A stretch of 64,000 nt of DNA, from assembly GCA_003248655.1 (NCBI GenBank), contig QFPM01000001.1, positions 1-64,000 of the forward strand, given 5' to 3'. The DNA is from Microbacterium sp. GTDB taxonomy: Bacteria > Actinomycetota > Actinomycetes > Actinomycetales > Microbacteriaceae. The position numbers and the translations under genes are program-made. Each line of letters begins with the position of its first letter. The stretch's first letter is position 1. The notes below the pieces were generated by a model, which did not search any database, was not told the origin of the DNA, and worked only from the letters and a program-made list of their open reading frames with translations. Positions 1 through 8,710 of the stretch are shown piece by piece.

Positions 1-96
1 TTTTCCTTCTCTTTCACACAGTCCCCTCCCTCGCCGTCCTCGTCTCTTTCCTGCCGCTCTTCCGCCTAACGCTCTAGCGCCCCCCAACGAATGGAC
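1..96. other. Pyrimidine-rich leader of the left element, no gene seen
   Basis: The + strand is almost only T and C over the first 65 or so bases, then becomes mixed. No open frame or RNA gene is visible. Because it lies directly upstream of a relaxase gene it could belong to an oriT or leading region, but no nic site can be named from sequence alone. The window starts inside this tract. Confidence 0.3.
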
Positions 97-117
97 GTAT
101 CCTACCTGATACGGTAG
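97..117. promoter_or_regulatory. Overlapping inverted repeats upstream of the relaxase gene
   Basis: Two interleaved inverted repeats are visible: GTATC (97-101) with GATAC (108-112), and CTACC (102-106) with GGTAG (113-117). They end 26 bases before the relaxase start and just upstream of its strong ribosome binding site, AAGGAGGTGA at 131-140. That position fits an operator or a relaxase/accessory-protein binding site. The role is inferred. Confidence 0.4.
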
Positions 118-143
118 CTGTCATTTTAGTAAGGAGGTGAGCC

Positions 144-3100
144 ATGAAAGGCGGTGTGATCCCGTTCCGGGGCACCGGCTCGGATGCCCTGCGCTATCTG
201 GAGTCCGACCGGGCGCGGGCGGACGAGTATTACCTGGAGGCCGGGACCGCCCTGGCGGAGTTCACGGCGGTCGATGCCGAGGGCCGTGTGATCGGCGAGC
301 TCGGGCTGACCGCCGAGGAGTACCGCCAGTGGGTGGACTGGATCAACCCGCTCACCGGTGAGTCGATGGGCCGCCCCCGGCTGCCCGGCGAGGGCCGGCG
401 CGGATCGCCCCGGTTCATGGAGATGGTCGTGAACGTCCCCAAGTCCCTGTCGGTCGCCGCCGGGCTGCACCCGGAGGTTTCCGAGGCTCTGGACGCCGCC
501 CAGCGGGACGCGGTGGCGGAGATCCGGTCCTGGCTCGGCCAGCACTCGGTCACTCGCGTCGGCTCGCGCGGGAAGCAGGAGGTCGTGCCGATCGAACAAC
601 TCGAAACCGTCGCCGTGTCGCACAAGACCTCTCGCGCGGGCGATCCGCACCGGCACATCCACTTCCAGATCGGGACGCGCGTGTGGGCGGCCGGTCGCTG
701 GCGCGGGCTCTACACCGCGGCGCTGTTCCGGCAGCAGGGCGCGATCCGCGCCCTCGGCACGGCCGTCATCGCCGCGCACCCGCAGCTCGCCGCGGTGCTC
801 GACGCGCACGGCCTCACCCTTGACCCGGTGACCGGGGAGGTCACGGAGCTAGTGCCGTGGAACGCGGTCATGTCGAAGCGCGGCGCACAGGTGGCGCGCA
901 ACCTCGCCAAGTTCGAGGCCGAGTGGGAGGCGGCGCATCCCGGCCAGGAGCCGGGGCCGGTGGTGCGCGCCAGGTTGCACGCGAAGGCGTGGGATCACGA
1001 GCGGCCGAGTAAGAAGCCCAGCGTGCTCGGTTCCGAGGCCGGCTGGTTGCGCGAGTTGCAGGGGGCCGGCTACACGCCGGACCTGCCGCGCGCCATCGTG
1101 CCACCCGCGAGCACGCTGGACGAGCTGGCCGTGCAACAGGTCGCGTCGCGTGCGCTCGACCGCTGCGCGGCCGCTGCGTCCGCGTGGACGGTGCATGACG
1201 TGCAGGAGCAGGTGGCGCGCATCGTCACCGAGGCCGGCGTGCGCGCCACGCGCGAGGAGCTGCTCAAGTTCATCACCATCACGACCCGGCTGGCCGCGGA
1301 CGAGTGCCTCTCGATCCTGCCGCCGGATGCGCCACGCCTGGAGCATGTGGCGCACCTGACGACGTTGCACGTCGTGGCCGTCGAGACGGAGCTGCGCGAC
1401 CGACTGGCCGCACGCGCCACCCAGCCGGCGCCCGGCGCAACCCCGCGCGTGCAGGAGCCGGGACTGGATGCAGACCAGGCGCGCGCAGCCGCCGCGGTCG
1501 CCTCCACCCGGCCGCTCGTCGTCGTGGAGGGTGCGGCCGGTGCGGGCAAGACCACCATGCTCGGTGCCGCGATCCGCGCCGCCGGGCAGGAGGGCCGTTC
1601 GGTGCGGGTGGTGACGCCGACGAAGAAAGCCGCCGACGTCGCCGCCGCCGAGCTGGGCGTGCCGACCGACTCGGTTGCCGCGCTCGTCTACGACCACGGG
1701 TTCCGGTGGAACGCCGATGGTGTCTGGACCCGGCTGGCCGTGGGCGACACGGACCCGGTGACGGGCGCGACCTACCGCGGCCCGGCGAAGGAGAACCGAC
1801 TGGCCGCCGGTGAGCGGGTCGTGGTGGACGAGGCGGGGATGCTTGACCAGGACACCGCCCTCGCCCTGCTGACCGTCGCGGACGAGGCCGGCACGACGCT
1901 CGCGCTCGTCGGGGACCGGGCGCAGCTCCCCGCCGTGGGGCGTGGCGGGGTGCTCGACATCGCGGCCGCTCTCGTCCCGCACGTCTACTCGCTGACGAGC
2001 CTGCACCGCTTCGCGGACCCCGACTACGCGCAGCTCACCCTTGATCTGCGAACCGGCCGCGACCCGGCCGAGCTGTTCGACCGGCTCCATGCGCTCGGGC
2101 TCGTGCAACTCCACAACGACGCCGAGGCGCTGCGCGCCGCGGTCGCCGCCGAGCGGATCGACGGAGCCGCGATCACGGCGGCGACCAACGACGAGGCACG
2201 CGAGCTGAACGCCCTGATCCGAGAGGACCGGGTGCGCGCGGGCGTGGTCGACGACGCCCGCATCATCGACGGCGCGGACGGTCTGAGTATCGGCGCCGGC
2301 GACCTGATCCAGACCCGCCGCAACGACTCGGAGGTGGGCGTGGCGAATCGGCAGACCTGGATCGTCCAGCAGCTCGGGGGCGACGGGAGCCTGTGGGTGC
2401 GGGACGCCGCGAGCGAGCGGAAGCAGCAGCGCACCGTGCATCTGCCCGCCGAGTACGTCGCCGAGCACGCGCACCTGGCCTACGCTGCGACCGCCTACGG
2501 CGTCCAGGGCATGACCGCTCCAGCGTCGCACACCGTCCTGTCGGATGCGCTCGACGCGGCCGGCGTCTACGTCGGACTCACCCGCGGGCACGAGGAGAAC
2601 CGGCTGCATGTCGTCGCCGCGGACCTCGGGGACGCGCGGGAGCAGTTCACAGCCGCCCTCGAGCGGGACCGCGCCGATCGCGGACTGCGCGAGGCCACCG
2701 AGCGGGCGCAGGCCGCCGTCGCGGGCATCGTCGCGGACGGGCCGGTGCGCGTCGTGAACGCCGAGCGCGCCCGGCTGCGACAGGGCATCGAGCAGGCCGA
2801 GCGCCAGGCGGCACGGTGGGCGGAGGCGGCCGAGGCGATGGAGCGCCAGTCGGCCGCGCACCGCGTCGAGGCCGAGACGCGGCGGACCGAGGTCGAGGCC
2901 GCCGCCCAGCAGGTCGAAGCGGCACGCGCCGAGACCGTCCCGCCGCTGGTCGAGCAGGCAGGCACGGACGCCGCCGCGGTCCTCGCTGTCAGGGAGCGCC
3001 ACGAGGCGGCGATCGCTGCCAGGAGCCGAGTCGGGGCGCTCCGGCGCCGCAGCGCAGACCGGACGCTGGCCGAAGCCGAGCGCCAGCGCCACGAGGCCGA

Positions 3101-3563
3101 GAACCTGACCCGGCAGCGGTGGAGCTCGATCCCGCGCACGCCGGAGCAGGTTCCGGCGTGGGCGCAGGCGGCGGCCGAGCAGCAGGCCGAGGCCGACCCG
3201 CGGCTGGCCGACGCCATGCGGACGCACGCGCAGGCCCGGCAGGAGCAGCGCCGTGCCGAAGACCGGCAGGAGCGGCAGCGGGCCATGCTGCACACGCGGC
3301 TGTTCGGCAGCCCGTACAGCACCGGCAGCCCGCGCCGCCGGGCCGAGAGCGCCCAGCAGCAGGCCGAGGCGCTGCGGCGCCAGCTCGCGGAGCTGGAGGC
3401 CCTGCCGGTCAGCGAGGCCGCAGCTCAGGTCGAGGCCCGAGCCGAGGCCGAGCGCGTCGCAGCCGCGGCCCTGACGCGACGTGCCGCGGAGCTGCACGAC
3501 TTCACCCGCGACCCGCACTATCCGAGCCCGAGCAGCGGACCCGACTTCGGGCCGAGCCTGTAG
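144..3563 (+). CDS. MobF-family conjugative relaxase/helicase (TraA/TrwC-like)
   Basis: This 1139-residue protein would nick oriT and unwind the transferred strand during conjugation. The N-terminal part is a TrwC-type HUH relaxase: a tyrosine pair at residues 29-30 (plus Tyr18) and the metal-binding motif HRHIH at about 168-172, after the family phrase HKTSRAGDP. The middle is a RecD/TraI-like superfamily 1 helicase, with Walker A GAAGAGKTT near 463, Walker B VVVDEAGML near 559 and late helicase motifs (AYGVQGMT, VGLTRGHEE). The last 270 residues are Ala/Glu/Arg-rich and probably coiled coil. The start is fixed by AAGGAGGTGA three bases upstream. The length and order match TraA relaxases of actinobacterial plasmids and ICEs. 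No type IV secretion or coupling gene is visible in the window, so mobilization rather than self-transfer is possible. Confidence 0.9.
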   Translation: MKGGVIPFRGTGSDALRYLESDRARADEYYLEAGTALAEFTAVDAEGRVIGELGLTAEEYRQWVDWINPLTGESMGRPRLPGEGRRGSPRFMEMVVNVPKSLSVAAGLHPEVSEALDAAQRDAVAEIRSWLGQHSVTRVGSRGKQEVVPIEQLETVAVSHKTSRAGDPHRHIHFQIGTRVWAAGRWRGLYTAALFRQQGAIRALGTAVIAAHPQLAAVLDAHGLTLDPVTGEVTELVPWNAVMSKRGAQVARNLAKFEAEWEAAHPGQEPGPVVRARLHAKAWDHERPSKKPSVLGSEAGWLRELQGAGYTPDLPRAIVPPASTLDELAVQQVASRALDRCAAAASAWTVHDVQEQVARIVTEAGVRATREELLKFITITTRLAADECLSILPPDAPRLEHVAHLTTLHVVAVETELRDRLAARATQPAPGATPRVQEPGLDADQARAAAAVASTRPLVVVEGAAGAGKTTMLGAAIRAAGQEGRSVRVVTPTKKAADVAAAELGVPTDSVAALVYDHGFRWNADGVWTRLAVGDTDPVTGATYRGPAKENRLAAGERVVVDEAGMLDQDTALALLTVADEAGTTLALVGDRAQLPAVGRGGVLDIAAALVPHVYSLTSLHRFADPDYAQLTLDLRTGRDPAELFDRLHALGLVQLHNDAEALRAAVAAERIDGAAITAATNDEARELNALIREDRVRAGVVDDARIIDGADGLSIGAGDLIQTRRNDSEVGVANRQTWIVQQLGGDGSLWVRDAASERKQQRTVHLPAEYVAEHAHLAYAATAYGVQGMTAPASHTVLSDALDAAGVYVGLTRGHEENRLHVVAADLGDAREQFTAALERDRADRGLREATERAQAAVAGIVADGPVRVVNAERARLRQGIEQAERQAARWAEAAEAMERQSAAHRVEAETRRTEVEAAAQQVEAARAETVPPLVEQAGTDAAAVLAVRERHEAAIAARSRVGALRRRSADRTLAEAERQRHEAENLTRQRWSSIPRTPEQVPAWAQAAAEQQAEADPRLADAMRTHAQARQEQRRAEDRQERQRAMLHTRLFGSPYSTGSPRRRAESAQQQAEALRRQLAELEALPVSEAAAQVEARAEAERVAAAALTRRAAELHDFTRDPHYPSPSSGPDFGPSL

Positions 3564-3605
3564 CGACGCGCTCAGGGGCGAGGCATCGTGCCACTCCCCC
3601 GACGG

Positions 3606-4355
3606 CTACCCGCGGCGGCCGGGCGGGAGCAGTCCGCGGGAGCGGGTGCGGACCAGCCAGCCCTGCGCGGTGGCGTGGGCGACGCCGTTGATCTTCGCCA
3701 TCGTGACCGCGGGAGCCGCGTCGCCCTGCGCGGAGAGCTTGCCGTACTGGAGGGCGACGAGTTCGTAGAAGTCGGGAGTCCGCTTCGGGTTCCCAAGCGG
3801 CTTGAGCAGATCCCGCTCACTGATCTTCCGGCCGGAGGGCAGCACGATCTTCCCGCCGGTGATGGTCACCGTGCGCTTCATGGCGAACAGGCGCTCGTTG
3901 ATCGCCGCCTCGATGCGCGCGGTGGGCAGGGTGCGGAGGTCTTGGCTGGAGACGGGATCGCCCGGCCGCCACGGGAGGTAGACGACCCCGGTGATGCGCA
4001 CCTCCTCGGGGACGGCGAACTGCTGGCGCTGGAGGCGGATGAACACGCGGGTCGCCGTGGCCGTGTGCTCGATGTAGCGCCAGCGGCCGTCGATCGTCTC
4101 GTTCTGCTCCGAGCCGAGCTGCGCCTGCCGGTCGGCCTCGGTCGTCACCTGATCGTTGTAGCCGAGGATCGCGTCGATCTGTTCGCTGGCGTCGTCGTCT
4201 CGCTCGCCGGGGAACCGGCTCGGCAGATGCCAGCCGTCCGGCAGGTCGGCCGAGACGATCAGGCCGTCATAGGACTGATCGCCGGGTCGGCGCGGGGCTG
4301 CGGTCACATCCCGAGTGTACCGAGCGACACGAGTATCTAAAACTCTTGCTGTCAT
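3606..4355 (-). CDS. Hypothetical element protein with C-terminal HTH-like segment
   Basis: The product is 249 residues and I do not recognise a named family. The N-terminal two thirds is mixed alpha/beta. The C-terminal 50 residues (around AKINGVAHATAQGWLVRTRS) read like a helix-turn-helix of the kind found in actinobacterial element proteins, with family spacing but no proof of DNA binding. The ATG at 4355 is chosen because the frame upstream runs antisense through the excisionase gene. It has no clear ribosome binding site, and a GTG at 4307 is an alternative. The gene converges on the relaxase gene (42-bp gap) and diverges from the excisionase gene, so it is most likely element-borne regulation or maintenance. 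Confidence 0.55.
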   Translation of the reverse strand: MTARVLDTRVARYTRDVTAAPRRPGDQSYDGLIVSADLPDGWHLPSRFPGERDDDASEQIDAILGYNDQVTTEADRQAQLGSEQNETIDGRWRYIEHTATATRVFIRLQRQQFAVPEEVRITGVVYLPWRPGDPVSSQDLRTLPTARIEAAINERLFAMKRTVTITGGKIVLPSGRKISERDLLKPLGNPKRTPDFYELVALQYGKLSAQGDAAPAVTMAKINGVAHATAQGWLVRTRSRGLLPPGRRG

Positions 4356-4374
4356 TGGCGTGTTGTGGTCTAAT
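4346..4374 (+). promoter_or_regulatory. Sigma-70-like promoter for xis-int
   Basis: TTGCTG (4346-4351) and TCTAAT (4369-4374) are separated by 17 bp, a good match to -35/-10 spacing, about 55 bp before the excisionase ATG. It overlaps the start of the divergent hypothetical gene, so the two units may be cross-regulated. Confidence 0.45.
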
Positions 4375-4427
4375 CTAAGACTGTAGCTGCAATCGCGGCT
4401 GTGATCGTAGATTCCGAGGAGGTCGCG

Positions 4428-4640
4428 ATGGGTGAGAGCGCAGCACCCCTCGACGCGCGGGAGTCCGTGCCGCTGTTCTACTCCGAGGAGGAGACAGCGG
4501 CGCTGCTCGGCATTCACCGCACGACGCTGCGGACCCTCGCCCTGGACGGCCGCGCCCCGGTGGAGCCGATTCGGCTCACCCAGCACAAGCGCGTCTACCG
4601 CCGCGTCGATGTCGAGCGCCTTGCCGGGCTGCGGCAGTAG
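4428..4640 (+). CDS. MerR/AlpA-like excisionase (helix-turn-helix)
   Basis: This 70-residue protein consists almost entirely of one winged-helix excisionase domain: SEEETAALLGIHRTTLRTLALDG followed by a basic wing (QHKRVYRRVDVERL). Such proteins bind att arms and direct the neighbouring integrase towards excision. The ATG at 4428 is preferred over an upstream in-frame GTG (4401) because GAGGAGG lies just before it. The integrase ATG follows 12 bp after the stop, so the two form one unit. Confidence 0.8.
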   Translation: MGESAAPLDARESVPLFYSEEETAALLGIHRTTLRTLALDGRAPVEPIRLTQHKRVYRRVDVERLAGLRQ

Positions 4641-4652
4641 GACGGGGCGGAC

Positions 4653-5780
4653 ATGGGAAGCATCGAGTCCTACGAAACGGCCAAGGGCCGTCGCTACCGG
4701 GCGCTGTACCGGCGACCCGACAAGAAGCAGACGCAGAAGCGCGGCTTCACCACCAAGAAGGCCGCGGAGCTGTTCCTGGCGACCACTGAGGTCGACATCG
4801 CCCAGGGCCGCTACCTCGACCCGTCACTGGCGCGTGTGACCGTGGCCGACTGGCTCCAGACCTGGCTGGCGGCCAGGGGCGACCTGCGGGCGACGACCCG
4901 CAGCCGGGTCGAGAACATCATCGACAAGCACATCGTCCCCGAACTCGGCACCATCCCGATCGGCAACCTCGCCCGCCTGCGCGTGCAGGAGTGGGCCTCG
5001 GCGCTGCCCGGCGCTCCCGCGACGGTGCGGAAGATCGTGAACGTGCTCTCGGGTGCCCTGCGGTTCGCGGTCGAGGACGGGCGGCTGCCCTCCAACCCCG
5101 CGCAGCGGCTCAAGCTCCCGAAGCCGACGAAGGCGCGCAAGCGTTACCTGTCCCACGATCAGGTCGCCGCGCTCGCCCAGGCGATCGACCAGGCGAAGGA
5201 CGGCCGCGAGTACGGCTACGGCCTCGTCGTGCTCGTGCTGGCATACTGCGGGCTGCGATGGGGCGAGCTGTCGGGGCTGCGGAGCGGCGACCTCGACCTC
5301 GACGCGAAGAACCCGCGGCTGACGGTCGAGCAGACCGTCGTGGCCGACAAGGGCTACCAGCGGATCGAGCCGCCGAAGGACTACGAGCACCGCAGCATCC
5401 CCATCCCGGCGTTCCTCGTCGGACTGCTACGCGCGCAGATCGCCGGACGCCCCGCCGACGCCCCGGTGTTCTACGGCATCCGCACCGGCACCTGGCTTCG
5501 GAACCACGTCTACCGGGTCGGCTGGTTCGATGACGCGGCGGCGGCGGTCGGGATCAAGGGCCTCACGCCGCACGAGCTGCGGCACACGGCCGCGTCGCTG
5601 GCCGTGAGCGCGGGAGCGAACGTCAAGGCGGTCCAGCGGATGCTCGGGCACGCCTCGGCCGCGGTGACGCTCGACGTCTACGCCGACCTGTTCGATGACG
5701 ACCTCGACAGCGTTGCCACGGCGCTCAACGCGGCCGCGATGCAATCAGATGTTGCCAATCTGTTGCCAAAGGCCGCGTAG
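4653..5780 (+). CDS. Tyrosine-recombinase integrase of the tRNA-Glu element
   Basis: The 375-residue protein has the full phage-type layout: an N-terminal arm-binding domain (residues 1-60), a SAM-like core-binding domain (about 65-150) and the catalytic domain. Catalytic residues are visible: Arg202 (GLRWGELSGL), His307 and Arg310 (HELRH), the LGH box and Tyr343 (DVYADLF). The length is normal and there is no sign of damage. The gene ends 62 bp before the 3' end of tRNA-Glu, the usual position of an integrase relative to its attachment site. It follows the excisionase gene, with a likely shared promoter at 4346-4374. Confidence 0.93.
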   Translation: MGSIESYETAKGRRYRALYRRPDKKQTQKRGFTTKKAAELFLATTEVDIAQGRYLDPSLARVTVADWLQTWLAARGDLRATTRSRVENIIDKHIVPELGTIPIGNLARLRVQEWASALPGAPATVRKIVNVLSGALRFAVEDGRLPSNPAQRLKLPKPTKARKRYLSHDQVAALAQAIDQAKDGREYGYGLVVLVLAYCGLRWGELSGLRSGDLDLDAKNPRLTVEQTVVADKGYQRIEPPKDYEHRSIPIPAFLVGLLRAQIAGRPADAPVFYGIRTGTWLRNHVYRVGWFDDAAAAVGIKGLTPHELRHTAASLAVSAGANVKAVQRMLGHASAAVTLDVYADLFDDDLDSVATALNAAAMQSDVANLLPKAA

Positions 5781-5810
5781 AGCCTCCACAGAGCCCAACG
5801 GCAGGAATGC

Positions 5811-5838
5811 GAAAACCCCCGGATGACCGGGGGTTTTC
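5811..5838. terminator. Hairpin terminator, tRNA-Glu side
   Basis: A perfect 12-bp stem (5811-5822 with 5827-5838, loop ATGA) has A and T runs at either foot, so it could work in both directions: for the integrase gene (+) and for tRNA-Glu (-). It is nearly identical to the hairpin at 11700-11726, which sits in the same position relative to the split tRNA-Gln site. Confidence 0.85.
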
Positions 5839-5842
5839 TTAC

Positions 5843-5918
5843 TGGTGACCCCAGCGGGATTCGAACCCGCGTTACCGCCGTGAGAGGGCGGCGTACTAGG
5901 CCGCTATACGATGGGGCC
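5843..5918 (-). tRNA. tRNA-Glu (anticodon CUC)
   Basis: Read on the minus strand, the gene has a 7-bp acceptor stem (GGCCCCA with TGGGGTC), a D-arm, an anticodon loop CTCTCAC giving CUC, and a T-arm with GGTTCGAAT. Discriminator A and an encoded CCA (5843-5845) follow. Its 3' end faces the integrase gene at 4653-5780, so it is the probable attachment target of the left element. Confidence 0.95.
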
Positions 5919-6039
5919 GTACTTTCGCTGCCGGGCGACTGCGCGATCGGCAACCGTTCGATTATGCCATGTCGCCCTGGCCCCGGCAAATCCGCGCGCG
6001 CGCTTGCCGGGCGGGCATCCGACCGCGTTGACTGGGCAC

Positions 6040-6678
6040 ATGCGTATCACGAAGCACGAACACGCCTGCCTCCGACTCGAGTCGGAAGGGCGCCAGCTCA
6101 TCATCGATCCGGGCTCGTTCACCCTGCCTCTCGACGACCTGAACGGCCTCGTCGCGATCGTGCTGACGCACGAGCATCCCGACCACTGGACTCCCGAGCA
6201 GCTGCGCCGGCTGCGCGACTATGCACCGGATGCGCCGATCTACGGACCCGCCGGCGTCGCGACGGCAGCGGCGGAGTTCGGAGTGATCGCCGTCTCCCCC
6301 GGCGACACCGTGACGGTCGAGCCGTTCCATCTCGAGTTCTTCGGTGGCACGCACGCCGTCATCCACGAGTCGATCCCCACGATCGACAATGTCGGCGTGC
6401 TCGTCAACGACGAGTTCTACTACCCGGGCGACTCATACGCGGTGCCCGGCAAGGCGCAGGTGCGCCTCCTTGCCGCGCCGGTCGGCGCCCCGTGGCTCAA
6501 GATCGGCGAGGCGATGGACTTCGTCCTCGCGGTGAAGCCGGCGCGCACCTTCGGCACGCACGACATGACGCTGTCGCGCATCGGACTGCAGATGGGCCGC
6601 GCGCGCCTCGCGTGGGCGACCGAACAGGGCGGCGGCGAGTTCGTCGAACTCGACGCGGGCGGCTCCGTCGTCCTCTGA
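6040..6678 (+). CDS. Metallo-beta-lactamase-fold hydrolase (UlaG-like)
   Basis: This 212-residue protein belongs to the MBL-fold superfamily. The metal-binding signature HEHPDH is at residues 44-49, and further likely ligands are in GGTHAVIH and GDSY. The compact size and lack of extra domains resemble the UlaG/YtnP-type single-domain proteins often annotated only as MBL fold metallo-hydrolase, and the substrate cannot be read from the sequence. The ATG at 6040 is chosen because the frame upstream runs into the tRNA gene and the protein fold starts here (MRITKHEHACLRLE). It converges on the HPr gene with a 19-bp gap. Confidence 0.8.
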   Translation: MRITKHEHACLRLESEGRQLIIDPGSFTLPLDDLNGLVAIVLTHEHPDHWTPEQLRRLRDYAPDAPIYGPAGVATAAAEFGVIAVSPGDTVTVEPFHLEFFGGTHAVIHESIPTIDNVGVLVNDEFYYPGDSYAVPGKAQVRLLAAPVGAPWLKIGEAMDFVLAVKPARTFGTHDMTLSRIGLQMGRARLAWATEQGGGEFVELDAGGSVVL

Positions 6679-6697
6679 CGCCGCCTCACCCTCCGGC

Positions 6698-6970
6698 TCA
6701 GCCTTCGGCGTCGTGATCCGTCTCGAGGAACTCGACGAGCGTGTCGAGCGCCGCATCGGCGCCGTCACCTTCCGCCTTGAGGGTGACGACCGTGCCCTGC
6801 GTGGCGCCCAGCCCCATGAGCGTCAAGATGCTGCCCGCGTTGAGGTCGGGCCCACCGGGCACCGCGATCGTCACGGGGATGCCGGTCTGCTGAACGGCCT
6901 GGACGAAGAGCTTCGCCGGACGAGCGTGCAGCCCGGAGCTGCCGGCGACGGTGGCCTGACGTTCTGCCAT
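6698..6970 (-). CDS. ptsH: HPr phosphocarrier protein of the sugar PTS
   Basis: The 90-residue protein carries the HPr phosphorylation motif GLHARPA with the active histidine at residue 15, and a regulatory-site-like serine in NAGSILTLMGLGA (Ser47). It relays phosphate from enzyme I to sugar-specific enzyme II components in the cytoplasm. AAGGAGGAT precedes the ATG. No other PTS gene is adjacent, as is common for ptsH in actinobacteria. The 260-bp divergent intergenic region towards 7232 probably holds both promoters. Confidence 0.93.
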   Translation of the reverse strand: MAERQATVAGSSGLHARPAKLFVQAVQQTGIPVTIAVPGGPDLNAGSILTLMGLGATQGTVVTLKAEGDGADAALDTLVEFLETDHDAEG

Positions 6971-7231
6971 GGGATCCTCCTTGGATCGATGCTGCTGATA
7001 CTCCGAGCGTAGGCGTTCACCGCCGCCGCCGATACCGCGACCGGAAAGCCGTCTTTGTGGAGCACGTACAAGACACCGAGGGTCACGGGTCGTGATACTT
7101 GGTCCCAAAGTGCAGAGTGTCACCGAGTTCACGATCCGTGAGCGCAGGTGCTGTTACGGTCATGGTCGCTCGCCCGATCGAGCATCCACCCACGCCTGCG
7201 ACGACGCAGGCGCGAGACAACGGAGTCCTCA

Positions 7232-8701
7232 ATGACGAGAACCGGCACACACACCCACGGTCTGGGTATGCGCGTCACCGCCATCGTGCTCGGCGTACTG
7301 CTGGCCGCGATGACCACCCTTTACCTCCTCACGGCGGCGAAGCTCGACTCTGGAGCCGCGCAGCTCGACGCCGGTGCGGCGCAGGCCGCCGACGGCTCGC
7401 AGGACCTCGCTGCGGGCGCGGATCGCCTCGCCGACGGCGCGGATGACCTCTCCGCTGGCGCGGAGAAGCTGGATGCCGGCGCGGTATCCGCCTCGACGGG
7501 CGCGCAGGCGCTCTCGGCCGGTGCGACGAGTGCCGCGACCGGCGCACAGTCGCTGGCCGCGGGCGCGGGCACCCTTGCCGCCGGCGCTGCCTCCGCCTCG
7601 ACGGGAGCCGCGAAGGTGCGCGACGGTGCGGCATCCGCCGCCGCCGGTGCGTCGCAGCTTTCCGCGGGGGCCCAGACAGCCGCCGCGGGCGCACAGGAGC
7701 TCTCGACGAAGATGCACGAGGCCGCCGTCGGTGGCGCAACCCTCGCCGGTAAGACGAAGACCCTCGCACAGGGCGTCGTCGGGGCCGACACCTACGCGCG
7801 CGGTGTTCTGGCGGCGGTGAACGCCGGCATCACGCCGCAGGTCAGCACCCTCGCGCAGAACAAGGCGGCGATCGCGGCGAACGCATCCAGCGCGACGAAC
7901 AACGCCGGAACGCTCGTCGCGTTGCTTGCTGCCGCACAGAGCGACCCCGCGAACGCCGATTGGACCACCATCAACGCTGTGGCCGGGGGCCTGCAGCAGC
8001 AGGTGACGGCAATGGCGCCCCAGGCGTCCGCGGCTCCCGACCTCGCGGCCGGACTCCTGCGCTCGGCGGGTGGGATCTCGAACATCATCAACGGCGACTC
8101 GGCGAACCAGTGGCCTGGCACGGTCGCGCTCGCGAACGCGGAGAAGGGCGCACCGGCGCTCGCCGCCGGCGCGCAGAGCCTGTCGGAAGGACTCGCCCAG
8201 CTGGATGCCGGCGCCGTGCGCCTCAAGGACGGCACGGGATCGCTCGCCAGCGGCGCGGGATCGCTCGCCGCGGGCGCGCAGTCGCTGTCGACGGGCGCAC
8301 TCGCGCTCAGCTCCGGTGCGCAGAACCTCGCGACCGGCGCGGGCAACCTCTCGGCCGGTGCGGGATCGCTCGCCGAAGGCACGCAGACGCTCTCGAACGG
8401 CGCGGCATCCCTGTCGACGGGCCTCAGCGACCTGTCGGACGGCGCGACGAAGCTCTCCGAGGGATCGGCGACGCTGGCCAACGGGTCGGATGAACTCGCC
8501 ACCGGCGCGGCGCGCCTCGCGGACGGCACCGCGCAGATCGCCGATGGCACCGGCACGCTCAAGGCGGGCACCTCGGGGCTCACCCCGACGCTGCTGCCGT
8601 GGCTGTTCGGCGTGCTCATCGCGGGGCTCATCGGAGGCGCCGTGTGGGTTGCCCACCGGGTCTCGCACCGCAACAGCCAGCGCGGCACCGTCCTGGCGTA
8701 A
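7232..8701 (+). CDS. Membrane-anchored xxxLxxG heptad-repeat protein (YhgE/Pip-type repeats)
   Basis: The protein has 489 residues. After a short basic N-terminus there is one membrane helix (residues 12-30), then long arrays of seven-residue units of the type L-x-x-G-A-x-x (e.g. LAAGADRLADGADDL). A non-repetitive, Asn-containing middle (about 180-290) and a second repeat array follow, then a C-terminal helix (LLPWLFGVLIAGLIGGAVWVA) and a short basic tail. The two anchors with an extracytoplasmic repeat rod resemble the YhgE/Pip and MmpL-associated repeat family, but the ABC-2 permease part of full YhgE is absent. The start at 7232 is chosen because the protein-like sequence begins there. A strong terminator follows the stop. 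Confidence 0.7.
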   Translation: MTRTGTHTHGLGMRVTAIVLGVLLAAMTTLYLLTAAKLDSGAAQLDAGAAQAADGSQDLAAGADRLADGADDLSAGAEKLDAGAVSASTGAQALSAGATSAATGAQSLAAGAGTLAAGAASASTGAAKVRDGAASAAAGASQLSAGAQTAAAGAQELSTKMHEAAVGGATLAGKTKTLAQGVVGADTYARGVLAAVNAGITPQVSTLAQNKAAIAANASSATNNAGTLVALLAAAQSDPANADWTTINAVAGGLQQQVTAMAPQASAAPDLAAGLLRSAGGISNIINGDSANQWPGTVALANAEKGAPALAAGAQSLSEGLAQLDAGAVRLKDGTGSLASGAGSLAAGAQSLSTGALALSSGAQNLATGAGNLSAGAGSLAEGTQTLSNGAASLSTGLSDLSDGATKLSEGSATLANGSDELATGAARLADGTAQIADGTGTLKAGTSGLTPTLLPWLFGVLIAGLIGGAVWVAHRVSHRNSQRGTVLA

Positions 8702-8710
8702 CCCCCCTTA

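Noticed and set aside
849..3518. Very long antisense open frame (about 889 codons) opposite the relaxase
   Set aside because: It has low-complexity Arg/Gly/Leu-rich translation and no motifs. Long antisense frames are expected in GC-rich DNA opposite a real gene.
4356..4586. N-terminal extension of the hypothetical gene at 3606-4355
   Set aside because: It runs antisense through the excisionase gene and reads as unstructured, so the internal ATG at 4355 is preferred.
7340..8560. Dense direct repeats suggesting a CRISPR or satellite array
   Set aside because: The period is seven codons in one continuous reading frame encoding the xxxLxxG repeat protein. Repeat units are not identical and there are no spacers.
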